The notes below the pieces were generated by a model, which made no database searches, was not told where the DNA came from, and was given only the letters and a program-made list of their open reading frames with translations. The translations under genes were made by a program, and so were the position numbers. A stretch of DNA of 64,000 nucleotides from Saprospira grandis (GTDB taxonomy: Bacteria > Bacteroidota > Bacteroidia > Chitinophagales > Saprospiraceae), in NCBI RefSeq assembly GCF_027594745.1, contig NZ_CP110854.1, positions 2,807,501-2,871,500 on the forward strand. The letters run 5' to 3'. Positions 46,263 to 54,264 of this stretch are shown in pieces; the stretch's first letter is position 1; every line of letters begins with the position of its first letter.

Positions 46263-47204
46263 TTACAAAGGTGCACCCAAGTTGGCAAAACCCGACTGCG
46301 CCACTATTTTCTGTCCTTCCTCCGATTGGCAAAAGGCCATAAAGTCTACCCAAAATGGATCTTTAAGGGCCAAGGCATCTAGGTATAAGTAGAGCGGCCG
46401 TCTAAAAAGATATTGCAGATCTCGTAACTGCGCAGTTCGCCCCGCTATCGCTAGAGAGGAAATACTAAGGCCCTCAGGCAAATCATAGGGCGCAAAGGCC
46501 AAGCCGTTGGGATCATTGGCCAAGTCTTGCAAGAGGTAATCAAAGTTCTCTTGCTGCTTATGGCTGGCGCCCAGCTCTCCCAATATCTGCTGCACAAAAT
46601 GAAAGGAACCCGATTGCTCATTGCGCAAATACAGCCGTATTGGACCAGAAAACCGCAGGTCTATTTCTGCCCAGTCTCGAATCTCTCCCCGAAATATTTT
46701 GCCTAACTGCAGTTTACTCAATTCCTTGATCTCTGCCTTTTCTTTATGCACCAATACCCGTAAGGCATCATAGGCCAATAAAAGCTGCTGCTCATTCTTA
46801 AAAGCCGCCAAGGATTTGGCCAAGCTATCGTCTATGACTTTAGAGGCCATCGCCATTTGCGCCTGCCCCGCCACTAAGGCCGAAAAACCCGCCTGAGAGC
46901 CCTTGGGCAATAGCTCTAAACGTGCTTTTCTTCCAGCTTGCTCCCAACGATAAAGGTAGCCCGCAGATAAATGCTCTTTCTCTAGCTTTTCTACCTGCAG
47001 TTGGCCCAAATAGGCATCTAGTAAGGCTGGCATTAAAACATCTCCTAAGGTTTTTGAACCCGTAATTTTATATAATTTAGGCCCTAATTGCTGGGGGCTA
47101 TCGCCGCCCTGCTCAACTAGAGAACTCGCCCCCTGAGGCTGGCAAGCCCAAAGGCTAAATAGGACCAAAGCATAAAAAAAATGCTTAATTTGGAATACAG
47201 TCAT
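46263..47204 (-). CDS. PstS-like phosphate-binding lipoprotein
   Basis: Protein of 313 residues with a lipoprotein signal (MTVFQIKHFFYALVLFSLWAC, Cys21) and a periplasmic-binding-protein fold (about 45-310): GSKTLGDVLMPALLDAYL at the ligand-binding start, QMAMASKVIDDSL and LRNEQSGSFHFV later, in the order found in PstS-family proteins. It likely binds phosphate or a similar anion outside the inner membrane. No pstCAB genes are in the window. Its start codon is 2 bp from the longest rightward frame of the next gene. Confidence 0.85.
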   Translation of the reverse strand: MTVFQIKHFFYALVLFSLWACQPQGASSLVEQGGDSPQQLGPKLYKITGSKTLGDVLMPALLDAYLGQLQVEKLEKEHLSAGYLYRWEQAGRKARLELLPKGSQAGFSALVAGQAQMAMASKVIDDSLAKSLAAFKNEQQLLLAYDALRVLVHKEKAEIKELSKLQLGKIFRGEIRDWAEIDLRFSGPIRLYLRNEQSGSFHFVQQILGELGASHKQQENFDYLLQDLANDPNGLAFAPYDLPEGLSISSLAIAGRTAQLRDLQYLFRRPLYLYLDALALKDPFWVDFMAFCQSEEGQKIVAQSGFANLGAPL

Positions 47205-47340
47205 GGAAAATAAGATTTTTCAGTCTTGGAATTTTATTTTTGGGGGGCAGTTTCCTGGGATTTGGGCCAAAAATAGCCGCTCTACGGCTTTTTTTTCCTT
47301 TTCCTATATTGCCAAATTGTTAACAACTCTAGATATTCAG

Positions 47341-48864
47341 ATGATCCAGCTACCTTTTGTCCAACAAGCCGAAAAGCATCGCAACCGCAAAGCCATTACC
47401 GACGAAAATGGCTCTTATACCTATCATTACCTTTTGCAAGCTTCGGCTTCTTTGGCGGCCCACTTACTCAATGGCCGAGCAGATCTAGCTGGGGCTAGAG
47501 TCGCTTTTATGATTAGCCCTAGCATTTATTTTGTGGCCTCTCAATGGGCCATCTGGCGAGCCGGTGGGGTGGCTGTCCCTATTCATTTATCTTACCCTCT
47601 ACCCGCTGTAGAGTTTTTATTGGAGGATACTGGGGCCGAAATTCTAGTGGTTGACCGCAGCCACAAAAAACAATTAGAGGGCCTAGAAGACCGACTCAAT
47701 ATTCAAGTCTTTACTATTGAAGAGCTACTCAATGACCTTAAGGAGTGTAGCTTGCCCATCGTTTCCCCAAAAAGAAACGCATTAATTATCTACACTAGCG
47801 GGACCAGCTCCCGGCCCAAAGGCGTATTGAGTACGCACGAAATTATTCAGGCCCAAATCGAAGCGCAGGTCCAAGCTTGGGAGTGGCAAAAAACAGATCA
47901 TATCCTCAATATTCTCCCTTTACATCATGTGCATGGGCTCATTAATGCCCTAGCTTGCCCGCTTTGGGTGGGCGCCTGCTGCACTTTCCAAGAAGAGTTT
48001 GAGGAACGTAGGGTCTTTTCTACCCTAGAGGCTGGCCGCGTGAATGTCTTTATGGCCGTCCCTACTATTTATTATAAGCTAATTAACACCTATAAAGAGC
48101 TACATAAGTACCAACAAAAACATATTAGCTCGGTCTTGGCCAAGTTTCGCCTGATGGTCTCTGGCTCGGCCGCCCTGCCCGTACAAGTGCTCAAAGAATG
48201 GCAAACGATTTCAGGCCACCGCCTACTCGAACGCTATGGCATGACCGAAATCGGCATGGCCCTCTCTAATCCCTATAAGGAACAAAGCCGTGTGCCCGGC
48301 CATGTGGGCCAACCCCTGCCAGGGGTAGAACTTCGCCTCTGGGATGAAGAAAAAGGAATAGCCCTTAGTGAAGAAAATGAAGCCGGAGAAATTCAAGTGA
48401 AAGGTCCAACGGTCTTTAAGGAGTACTGGAACCGCCCAGAATATACCGCCAATTCCTTTACCGAAGATGGCTGGTTCCAAACAGGCGATATTGCCATCCT
48501 AGAAGAAGGGAGCTACCGCATTATGGGCCGAAAATCTATCGATATTATTAAGTCTGGAGGATATAAGATTTCTGCCCTAGAATTAGAGGAAATTATGAGG
48601 GAACACCCTCTGGTAAAAGATTGTGCCGTCCTAGGCCTCGATAATATCGAATGGGGCGAAATTGTAGCCGCCGCAGTCATCCCCAATACCCAAGATGCCG
48701 AAACCCTAGAACCCCTGCTCAACGAATGGCTGCGCCAAAAACTACCCGCCTATAAGCTGGTCCGCCGCTTCTTACTCCTCCAAGAACTTCCCCGAAATAC
48801 TATGGGTAAGGTCAATAAACCTAGCCTGAAAAAGATGTTTGAAGATCCCAATAACCAACACTAA
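47341..48864 (+). CDS. AMP-dependent acyl-CoA synthetase (MatB-like)
   Basis: Adenylate-forming enzyme of 507 residues. Core motifs are in order: A3-type IIYTSGTSSRPKGVL (about 150), A5 LLERYGMTEIGMALSNP (about 295), A7 GWFQTGDIA (about 375), and the C-terminal catalytic Lys in NTMGKVNK (about 490). The profile resembles malonyl/methylmalonyl-CoA synthetases more than long-chain ligases, but the substrate is not certain. The ATG at 47341 is preferred; the frame is open to 47203 but that extension overlaps the upstream gene's start and looks non-coding. No adjacent partner gene. Confidence 0.88.
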   Translation: MIQLPFVQQAEKHRNRKAITDENGSYTYHYLLQASASLAAHLLNGRADLAGARVAFMISPSIYFVASQWAIWRAGGVAVPIHLSYPLPAVEFLLEDTGAEILVVDRSHKKQLEGLEDRLNIQVFTIEELLNDLKECSLPIVSPKRNALIIYTSGTSSRPKGVLSTHEIIQAQIEAQVQAWEWQKTDHILNILPLHHVHGLINALACPLWVGACCTFQEEFEERRVFSTLEAGRVNVFMAVPTIYYKLINTYKELHKYQQKHISSVLAKFRLMVSGSAALPVQVLKEWQTISGHRLLERYGMTEIGMALSNPYKEQSRVPGHVGQPLPGVELRLWDEEKGIALSEENEAGEIQVKGPTVFKEYWNRPEYTANSFTEDGWFQTGDIAILEEGSYRIMGRKSIDIIKSGGYKISALELEEIMREHPLVKDCAVLGLDNIEWGEIVAAAVIPNTQDAETLEPLLNEWLRQKLPAYKLVRRFLLLQELPRNTMGKVNKPSLKKMFEDPNNQH

Positions 48865-48921
48865 AATAGGAAGACTTTTGTTAGACCAACTACTATCTGT
48901 ACCAAAATAGTCGGCCACAAA

Positions 48922-48952
48922 TTGTAAAAGCCGCAAAAAGCACTTATATTCA
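48922..48952 (+). promoter_or_regulatory. Promoter candidate of the 48999 gene
   Basis: TTG (48922-48924), 20-bp spacer and TATATTCA (48945-48952), an incomplete match to TAnnTTTG, about 45 bp before the ATG. Confidence 0.35.
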
Positions 48953-48998
48953 TTGGTCCAAAAAAAAGTACAATTACCCTAGTTGACTATATACGCTT

Positions 48999-50000
48999 AT
49001 GAAACCGAAATTACAACCAGAAATCCTCGAAGGCCTAAAGTTCGCCGATTATCGCAAACTTTTCTATAAAGAGCTCAAACGCATGAAAGCCGGCTTCCCC
49101 GAAGGAGAACAAACCGAATACCTCATGCTCAGCGAATTTGAATTTGCCGATCTAAAAGGGAAAAAAATCCCCTTTATCGTTGTCGGTACGCTAGGCGGTA
49201 GCTGGGGCAAGTTCTATAAAACAGAAGCGAAAAAACGCCCCAATAAAGATTTTAGCAAAGGGAAAGTCTCTTTTGGTGCCACAGAAGGAGGATTGCAAAG
49301 TTTCCACTTCGAACTCAATGACGGTAAACTGACCGCCAAACATATCAAAATTGCCGAAAAGGTCCTCTTCAAAAAGGTAAAGCTTAGCCCACAGTTAAGC
49401 GAAAATGTTGGAGCAGGAGAAGCCCTAGCCGCTGCCGGCGCTGGCGCCGCCGCCGCCAAAATGCAAAAGGCTAAGGAAGCCCTAGAGGGCCAAGGAAAAA
49501 CCCTCAAAGAAGGCTTACTCAAACTCAAAGGAGAGTTCCTACAAGTAAAAAAAGAAGTGCTGCCCAAGTTTAAAGCGGGCAAAGCAGGCAATAAAGCCAT
49601 CAAACAACTTAAAGCCGCTCAAGCCGCTTTCCAAACCTTCAAAAAGGATTATGAGGGCGCACACAAAAAAGTACAAGCCGGATTTAGCACAGCCTTCCAA
49701 CAACTAGAAGGCCAAGCCAAAGAAATGGCCAAATTAGCCCTAGCCGTCAAAAAGAATAAAAAGTCTTTGGCCCAAGAATTAGCCGAAGCCTACTTTATGA
49801 AGAAGGAAAAACGAGCCGCTACCGAAAAAGAAGTGGCCATTATGCAACAAAGTCTCAAAAATGCTATCGCCTACCGCAAATTAGATAGCCAAGACGATCG
49901 CGCCCTACAACTTAAGGCCATCTACCTGACGGCCCAACATGTAGGCCCCTTCTTCACCGGAGAAAATACAGACCTCGTCTACCAAAAAATGCAAGCTTAA
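48999..50000 (+). CDS. Unrecognised Lys/Ala-rich protein
   Basis: Protein of 333 residues, no signal peptide. The N-terminal part (about 1-110) has mixed structure, including FIVVGTLGGSWGKFYK. An Ala-rich link (about 144-158) leads to a long charged helical middle (about 158-260), probably coiled coil, rich in Lys and Ala, and an acidic-basic C-terminus. Family not recognised. It has its own strong terminator. The charged helices could bind nucleic acid or act as a structural scaffold. Confidence 0.72.
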   Translation: MKPKLQPEILEGLKFADYRKLFYKELKRMKAGFPEGEQTEYLMLSEFEFADLKGKKIPFIVVGTLGGSWGKFYKTEAKKRPNKDFSKGKVSFGATEGGLQSFHFELNDGKLTAKHIKIAEKVLFKKVKLSPQLSENVGAGEALAAAGAGAAAAKMQKAKEALEGQGKTLKEGLLKLKGEFLQVKKEVLPKFKAGKAGNKAIKQLKAAQAAFQTFKKDYEGAHKKVQAGFSTAFQQLEGQAKEMAKLALAVKKNKKSLAQELAEAYFMKKEKRAATEKEVAIMQQSLKNAIAYRKLDSQDDRALQLKAIYLTAQHVGPFFTGENTDLVYQKMQA

Positions 50001-50023
50001 TCGCATGAAGCACTAGCCATATA

Positions 50024-50063
50024 CAGAGGCTGCCGACAATCTGTCGGCAGCCTCTGTTTTTTT
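50024..50063 (+). terminator. Terminator of the 48999-50000 gene
   Basis: Perfect 15-bp stem cagaggctgccgaca / tgtcggcagcctctg, 3-nt loop, seven T. Confidence 0.92.
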
Positions 50064-50192
50064 CTCTACCTCTACCCCAAAAAACAATCTCTCTATACCA
50101 CTGTTTCTCCCCTAAATGGGATTTCCCCAAAAAAGAGAAGTATCTTCCTCTAGTTTTTGTATCTTTTCCCCTAAATATTAAATTTTTTGTAT

Positions 50193-50720
50193 ATGAGCAG
50201 TGCAGATAAAAACCTATCCGATTACCGCCCCGAGGAAATCCCCTCGGCCAAAAATTTCAGCTTCGGTATTGTAACCGCTGCCTGGAACCAAGATATTACC
50301 GGCGCTCTTTATGAGGGCTGCAAAAATACACTCCTCGAGCATGGCTGCTCCGAAGAGCAAATTCACTCGGTTTGGGTGCCCGGCACTTTTGAGCTGCCCA
50401 CTGCCGCCCGCCTACTCGCCCAAAGCAAAAAAGTAGATGCCGTCATCTGCCTCGGCTGCGTGATTAAAGGAGAAACCTCGCATAATGAGTACATTAACCA
50501 GTCGGTAGCTATGGTCCTACAACAACTCTCTATCGCCTCAGCCAAACCCTTCATCTTTGGGGTCCTTACCCCCAATAGTATGCAACAAGCCCTCGATAGA
50601 GCCGGCGGACAACATGGCAATAAGGGCGTAGAAGCCGCAGTAACCGCTATCCAAATGGCCGAACTGCGCAAGACGCTGAGCAGCCCCGAAAAGCAAATTG
50701 GATTTTCCTTTGGACTATAA
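50193..50720 (+). CDS. ribH: 6,7-dimethyl-8-ribityllumazine synthase
   Basis: Penultimate riboflavin enzyme (175 residues), joining a ribityl-aminouracil to a butanone phosphate in an icosahedral or pentameric shell. The family motifs are clear: FGIVTAAWNQDIT (about 25), VPGTFELPTAARLL (about 64), AVICLGCVIKGETSHNEYI (about 88, with the catalytic His) and PFIFGVLTPNSMQQALDRAGG (abbreviated). I use the ATG at 50193; a TTG lies two codons before. No other rib gene is adjacent and no FMN riboswitch is visible upstream. Confidence 0.95.
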   Translation: MSSADKNLSDYRPEEIPSAKNFSFGIVTAAWNQDITGALYEGCKNTLLEHGCSEEQIHSVWVPGTFELPTAARLLAQSKKVDAVICLGCVIKGETSHNEYINQSVAMVLQQLSIASAKPFIFGVLTPNSMQQALDRAGGQHGNKGVEAAVTAIQMAELRKTLSSPEKQIGFSFGL

Positions 50721-50732
50721 ACAAATATTCTC

Positions 50733-51626
50733 ATGAGCTTAAAAATGACCGTCCGTGTAATCGATACGGGCTTTTTCAAATTAGATGGAGGCGCCATGTT
50801 TGGCGTGGTGCCCAAAACACTTTGGCAACGCCTAGAAGAACCCGATGAAGATAATCTCTGTACCTGGGCGATGCGATGCCTCTTGGTCCAAACCGAACAT
50901 GGCCGAAATATCCTGATCGATACCGGCATCGGAACCAAACAATCCGAGAAGTTTTTCTCGCACTTTAAGTTGCATGGCCAAGCCTCTCTCTATAGCTCGC
51001 TCGCTATGCACGGCCTGACCCCCTACGATATTACCGATGTCCTCCTCACGTATTTGCATTTCGACCATGTCGGCGGCGCCGTCAAACATGATGTAGACGG
51101 CAATCCCGTCCTCAGCTTCCCTAATGCCACCTATTGGTGCAGCGATAAACAATGGGAGGAGGCCACTATGCCCAACCCCAGAGAACAGGCCTCTTTCTTA
51201 CTCGATAACCTTTTGCCCCTAGAGTCTTCAGGACAACTCAAGTTTATCGAGGCGGGCCCCTACGACGCACAAACCCGCTGGTTTAGCAATTTTAATCTCC
51301 TCTTCGCCTATGGCCATACCAACGGCATGATTCTGCCCTACCTGATGGTCGATGGCAAAAAGGTGGTCTATTGCGCCGACCTCATTCCCTCGCCCAGCCA
51401 TATCCGAATTCCCTATGTCATGGCTTACGATATGCGCCCAGAACAAACCCTCATCGAAAAGGCTTACTTCCTAGAACGTGCCCTGGCCGAAGAATGGATC
51501 CTGGTCTTCGAACACGCTAAGTCCGTAGAAGCCGCTACCGTCAAAAGAGATGAACGCGGCCGCATCGTCATCGATAAAGTGGATACACTCGATGCCTTCC
51601 TGGGCCAAGATGATATTTTTGCCTAG
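50733..51626 (+). CDS. MBL-fold metallo-hydrolase
   Basis: Protein of 297 residues with the metallo-beta-lactamase fold. Metal ligands: YLHFDHVGGAV (HxHxDH varied to H-F-D-H), YGHTNGM (about 192) and YCADLIPS (about 212). The spacing fits the lactonase/hydrolase branch rather than beta-lactamases. It starts 12 bp after ribH, so it is probably co-transcribed. Substrate unknown. Confidence 0.88.
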   Translation: MSLKMTVRVIDTGFFKLDGGAMFGVVPKTLWQRLEEPDEDNLCTWAMRCLLVQTEHGRNILIDTGIGTKQSEKFFSHFKLHGQASLYSSLAMHGLTPYDITDVLLTYLHFDHVGGAVKHDVDGNPVLSFPNATYWCSDKQWEEATMPNPREQASFLLDNLLPLESSGQLKFIEAGPYDAQTRWFSNFNLLFAYGHTNGMILPYLMVDGKKVVYCADLIPSPSHIRIPYVMAYDMRPEQTLIEKAYFLERALAEEWILVFEHAKSVEAATVKRDERGRIVIDKVDTLDAFLGQDDIFA

Positions 51627-51634
51627 CCTGTTTT

Positions 51635-51752
51635 GGGGCCTCCGCTGCGGCTTCGCCTTGCGGCGCTACGTTTCGCAGCTCGCTATTCGCTCGGCCCTTC
51701 GGCGCAAAGCGCCTCGGTCTGGCCTGCGGCCACTGCTGCACATCGCTAGGCC
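51635..51752 (+). repeat. Modular hairpin element, copy 16
   Basis: The ggggcctccgctgcggcttcgccttgcggcgctacg type (end module of copies 8, 12 and 17 read in reverse). Core cgctattcgctcggcccttc; variable stem ggcgc AAA gcgcc. Confidence 0.82.
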
Positions 51753-51755
51753 AAT

Positions 51756-51792
51756 AAGGCGGCTGAGGGGCATCTAGCCCCTCAGCCGCCTT
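51756..51792. terminator. Strong hairpin between the MBL gene and pepT
   Basis: Perfect 16-bp stem aaggcggctgaggggc / gcccctcagccgcctt with a 5-nt loop. No long T-run follows, but its strength and place suggest a terminator for ribH-MBL. Confidence 0.7.
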
Positions 51793-51822
51793 CCTAATGA
51801 ATACTATATTTAAATTAACCTA

Positions 51823-53052
51823 ATGAAAGAGCAAATCTTAGAGCGCTTTCTGCGCTATGTGAAAATCGATTCTATGTCAGAGTTTGGCGTAGACAAAATT
51901 CCCAGTACCGAAAAACAATGGGATATGGCCAAAGTCCTAGAGGCCGAACTAAAAGCTATGGGCATGCAAGAGGTAGAATTAGACGAACATTGCTACCTCA
52001 TGGCTACTCTGCCCAGCAATAGCCAAAAAGATATTCCCACAATCGGCTTTGTAGCCCATATTGATAGCTCTCCCGATTTTATCTCGGATGATGTCCGCCC
52101 CAAAGTATGGCCCAATTATCAAGGCCAAAGCCTTGCTCTAGACGAAGAAGCAGGCATTTTCCTCTCTCCCGAAGAGTTTCCCGAAATGCTTAAGTATAAG
52201 GGCCAAACCCTAATTACTACTAGCGGAAATACGCTCCTCTCTGCCGATGATAAGGCTGGTGTGACCGAAATTATGTCGGCCATGGATTATCTCATCCAAC
52301 ATCCCGAAATCGAACATGGTAAAATCCGTATCTGCTTTACCCCAGATGAAGAGGTGGGCCGAGGCGCCGACCTTTTTGATGTGGAGAAGTTTGGCGCCGA
52401 TTGGGCCTATACTATGGACGGCTCTGAAGTAGGCGAATTAGAATACGAAAACTTTAATGCCGCCTACGCTAAGGTGACGGTCCAAGGTAAAAGCGTACAC
52501 CCTGGCTACGCCAAAGGCAAAATGGTCAACTCTCACTACCTAGCCGCCCAGTTTATGCTGAGCCTCCCCCTAGAGGAAACACCAGAACATACCGAAGGCT
52601 ATGAGGGCTTTTATCACCTCAATAGTATGCAGGCTTCTGTAGACCAAGCCGAAATGCTCTATATTATTAGAGACCATGACCGCCAAAAGTTTGAGGACCG
52701 CAAGCAGTTCTTCGAGCAGAAGGTGGCCGACTTTAATCAAAAGCATAACAACTGCCTGAGCCTCGAAATAAAGGACCAGTATTATAATATGCGCGAGAAG
52801 ATTGAACCTCTTATGCATATTGTGGATTTGGCCGAGGCCGCTATGAAGGACCTCAATATCACCCCGCTGATTAAACCTATCCGTGGTGGTACCGATGGCT
52901 CTCGCCTTTCTTATATGGGCCTGCCTTGCCCCAATATTTTTGCCGGCGGAATGAATTTCCATGGCCGCTATGAGTATGTGGCCCTAGAATCTATGGAGCT
53001 CGCTACTCAACTTATTGTTCGCATCGCAGAACGCCTAGCCGAAGAGGCCTAA
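51823..53052 (+). CDS. pepT: Peptidase T (tripeptide aminopeptidase)
   Basis: Cytoplasmic zinc peptidase of the M20 family (409 residues), releasing the N-terminal residue of tripeptides. Metal and catalytic motifs: GFVAHIDSSPDF (about 77), LLSADDKAGVTEIM (about 142), FTPDEEVGRGADLFD (about 170), MDGSEVGELEYE and the late His in GGMNFHGRYEY (about 380). Full length. It is followed closely by a strong terminator and the 42-bp array. Confidence 0.95.
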   Translation: MKEQILERFLRYVKIDSMSEFGVDKIPSTEKQWDMAKVLEAELKAMGMQEVELDEHCYLMATLPSNSQKDIPTIGFVAHIDSSPDFISDDVRPKVWPNYQGQSLALDEEAGIFLSPEEFPEMLKYKGQTLITTSGNTLLSADDKAGVTEIMSAMDYLIQHPEIEHGKIRICFTPDEEVGRGADLFDVEKFGADWAYTMDGSEVGELEYENFNAAYAKVTVQGKSVHPGYAKGKMVNSHYLAAQFMLSLPLEETPEHTEGYEGFYHLNSMQASVDQAEMLYIIRDHDRQKFEDRKQFFEQKVADFNQKHNNCLSLEIKDQYYNMREKIEPLMHIVDLAEAAMKDLNITPLIKPIRGGTDGSRLSYMGLPCPNIFAGGMNFHGRYEYVALESMELATQLIVRIAERLAEEA

Positions 53053-53070
53053 GCCTTTCTCGCTATCCCC

Positions 53071-53105
53071 AAAAAGGGCTGTCGGCATCGCCGACAGCCC
53101 TTTTT
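53071..53105. terminator. Terminator after pepT
   Basis: Stem aaaaagggctgtcggc / gccgacagccctttttt-type, 3-nt loop, T-run. The core ggctgtcgg recurs in other terminators of this window. Confidence 0.92.
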
Positions 53106-53130
53106 GTTTGGCCCTAGATCTAAGATACGG

Positions 53131-53760
53131 TTCTGCATCTGCAGAATAGGGCGTAAAGGTATTGATGGGGTGTTTTGCATCTGCAGAATAGGGCGTAAAG
53201 GTATTGATGGGGTGTTTTGCATCTGCAGAATAGGTCGTAAAGGTATTGATGGGGTGTTCTGCATCTGCAGAATAGGTCGTAAAGGTATTGATGGGGTGTT
53301 CTGCATCTGCAGAATAGGTCGTAAAGGTATTGATGGGGTGTTTTGCATCTGCAGAATAGGTCGTAAAGGTATTGATGGGGTGTTCTGCATCTGCAGAATA
53401 GGTCGTAAAGGTTTTGATAAGGTGTTTTGCATCTGCAGAATAGGGCATAAAGGTTTTGATGGGGTGTTCTGCATCTGCAGAATAGGGCATAAAGGTTTTG
53501 ATGAGGTGTTCTGCATCTGCAGAATAGGGCATAAAGGTTTTGATGGGGTGTTCTGCATCTGCAGAATAGGGCATAAAAGTTTTGATGAGGTGTTTGATCT
53601 CTGTCAAATAGGGCATAAAGGTTTTGATGGGGTGTTTGATCTCTGTCAAATAGGGCATAAAGGTTTTGATGGGGTGTTCTGCATCTGCAGAATAGGGCGT
53701 AAAGGTATTGATGAGGTGTTTGATCTCTGTCAAATAGGGCGTAAAAGTTTTGATGGGGTG
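53131..53760 (+). repeat. Tandem array, fifteen units of 42 bp, each with a palindromic head
   Basis: Fifteen contiguous 42-bp units. The head of a unit is ttctgca TC tgcagaa (a 7-bp inverted repeat); in units 2, 3, 6 and 8 it reads ttttgca TC tgcagaa, so a C-G pair becomes U-G on the plus strand. Units 12, 13 and 15 carry a wholly different but still self-complementary head, tttgat CTCT gtcaaa. The rest (tagggc(g/a)taaaggt(a/t)ttgat..ggtg) varies at few positions, and the first seven units form one subtype. Four of the six frames are open across the array because of its composition, so I do not call a gene. No CRISPR spacers. Confidence 0.95.
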
Positions 53761-54050
53761 GGATTTCTGTCAATGCTTATAGCCCTGGGCTGAAGCCCAG
53801 GGTTATTGCCTGAGCGAACTGACTGACTAAAGTCCTTGTTCGCTTTTCTAACTCCTGAGGCTATTCAGAAAACAAGAAAATGAACCCAAGCCCTAGCAGC
53901 AAAGAAGGGCTTTAGCCCGCTCTTTACATAGCCCCACAACCATGGGCCCAAAACTACCCAGCCGACAAAAGAAAAAAAATGGATGAGCGGTAAAGGCCAA
54001 GCAATACCAACTGTTGTCTGCCTGTAGGTTTCAACCTACAGGACCATATA
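53761..54050. other. Gene-free stretch with three small palindromes
   Basis: No supported gene. It holds atagccctgggct GA agcccagggttat (53779-53806), gggct TT agccc (53907-53918) and cctgtaggtt TC aacctacagg (54021-54042), all sharing a GGYT..ARCC inner core. Confidence 0.7.
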
Positions 54051-54205
54051 GCAGGCGGCGCAGCCGCCATGGCCGAAGGCCAAACGGCCTAGCGATGTGC
54101 AAGGGTGGCCGTAGGCCAGACCGAGCCAGCGAAGCTGGCGAAGGGCCGAGCAGACCTGCGAGCCCTGAAACGTAGCGCCGCAAGGCGAAGCCGCAGCGGA
54201 GGCCC
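54051..54205 (-). repeat. Modular hairpin element, copy 17
   Basis: Compact type (ggcctagcgatgtgcaagggtggcc). Core gggccgagcagacctgcgagccctg; end cgtagcgccgcaaggcgaagc. Variable stem gccagc GAA gctggc. Confidence 0.82.
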
Positions 54206-54241
54206 AAAAAAAATCCCCTTCTGTAGCAACTACAGAAGGGG
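54206..54241 (-). terminator. Terminator of the serine protease gene
   Basis: Perfect 12-bp stem ccccttctgtag / ctacagaagggg with a CAA loop; leftward T-run of eight. Confidence 0.9.
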
Positions 54242-54264
54242 AAAAAAGGAAACTACCCTAAGTA

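Noticed and set aside
47203..47340. Longer start of the acyl-CoA synthetase gene.
   Set aside because: The extension is not similar to the family N-terminus and overlaps the start of the divergent PstS-like gene; the ATG at 47341 fits the family start.
50064..50192. FMN riboswitch upstream of ribH.
   Set aside because: The spacer has none of the conserved riboswitch segments and is too short after the preceding terminator.
53035..53793. Four long reading frames over the 42-bp array (one rightward, three leftward).
   Set aside because: The unit length is a multiple of three and has no stop in those frames, so open frames arise automatically. None has a promoter or family match, and the leftward ones run through the pepT terminator into its 3' end.
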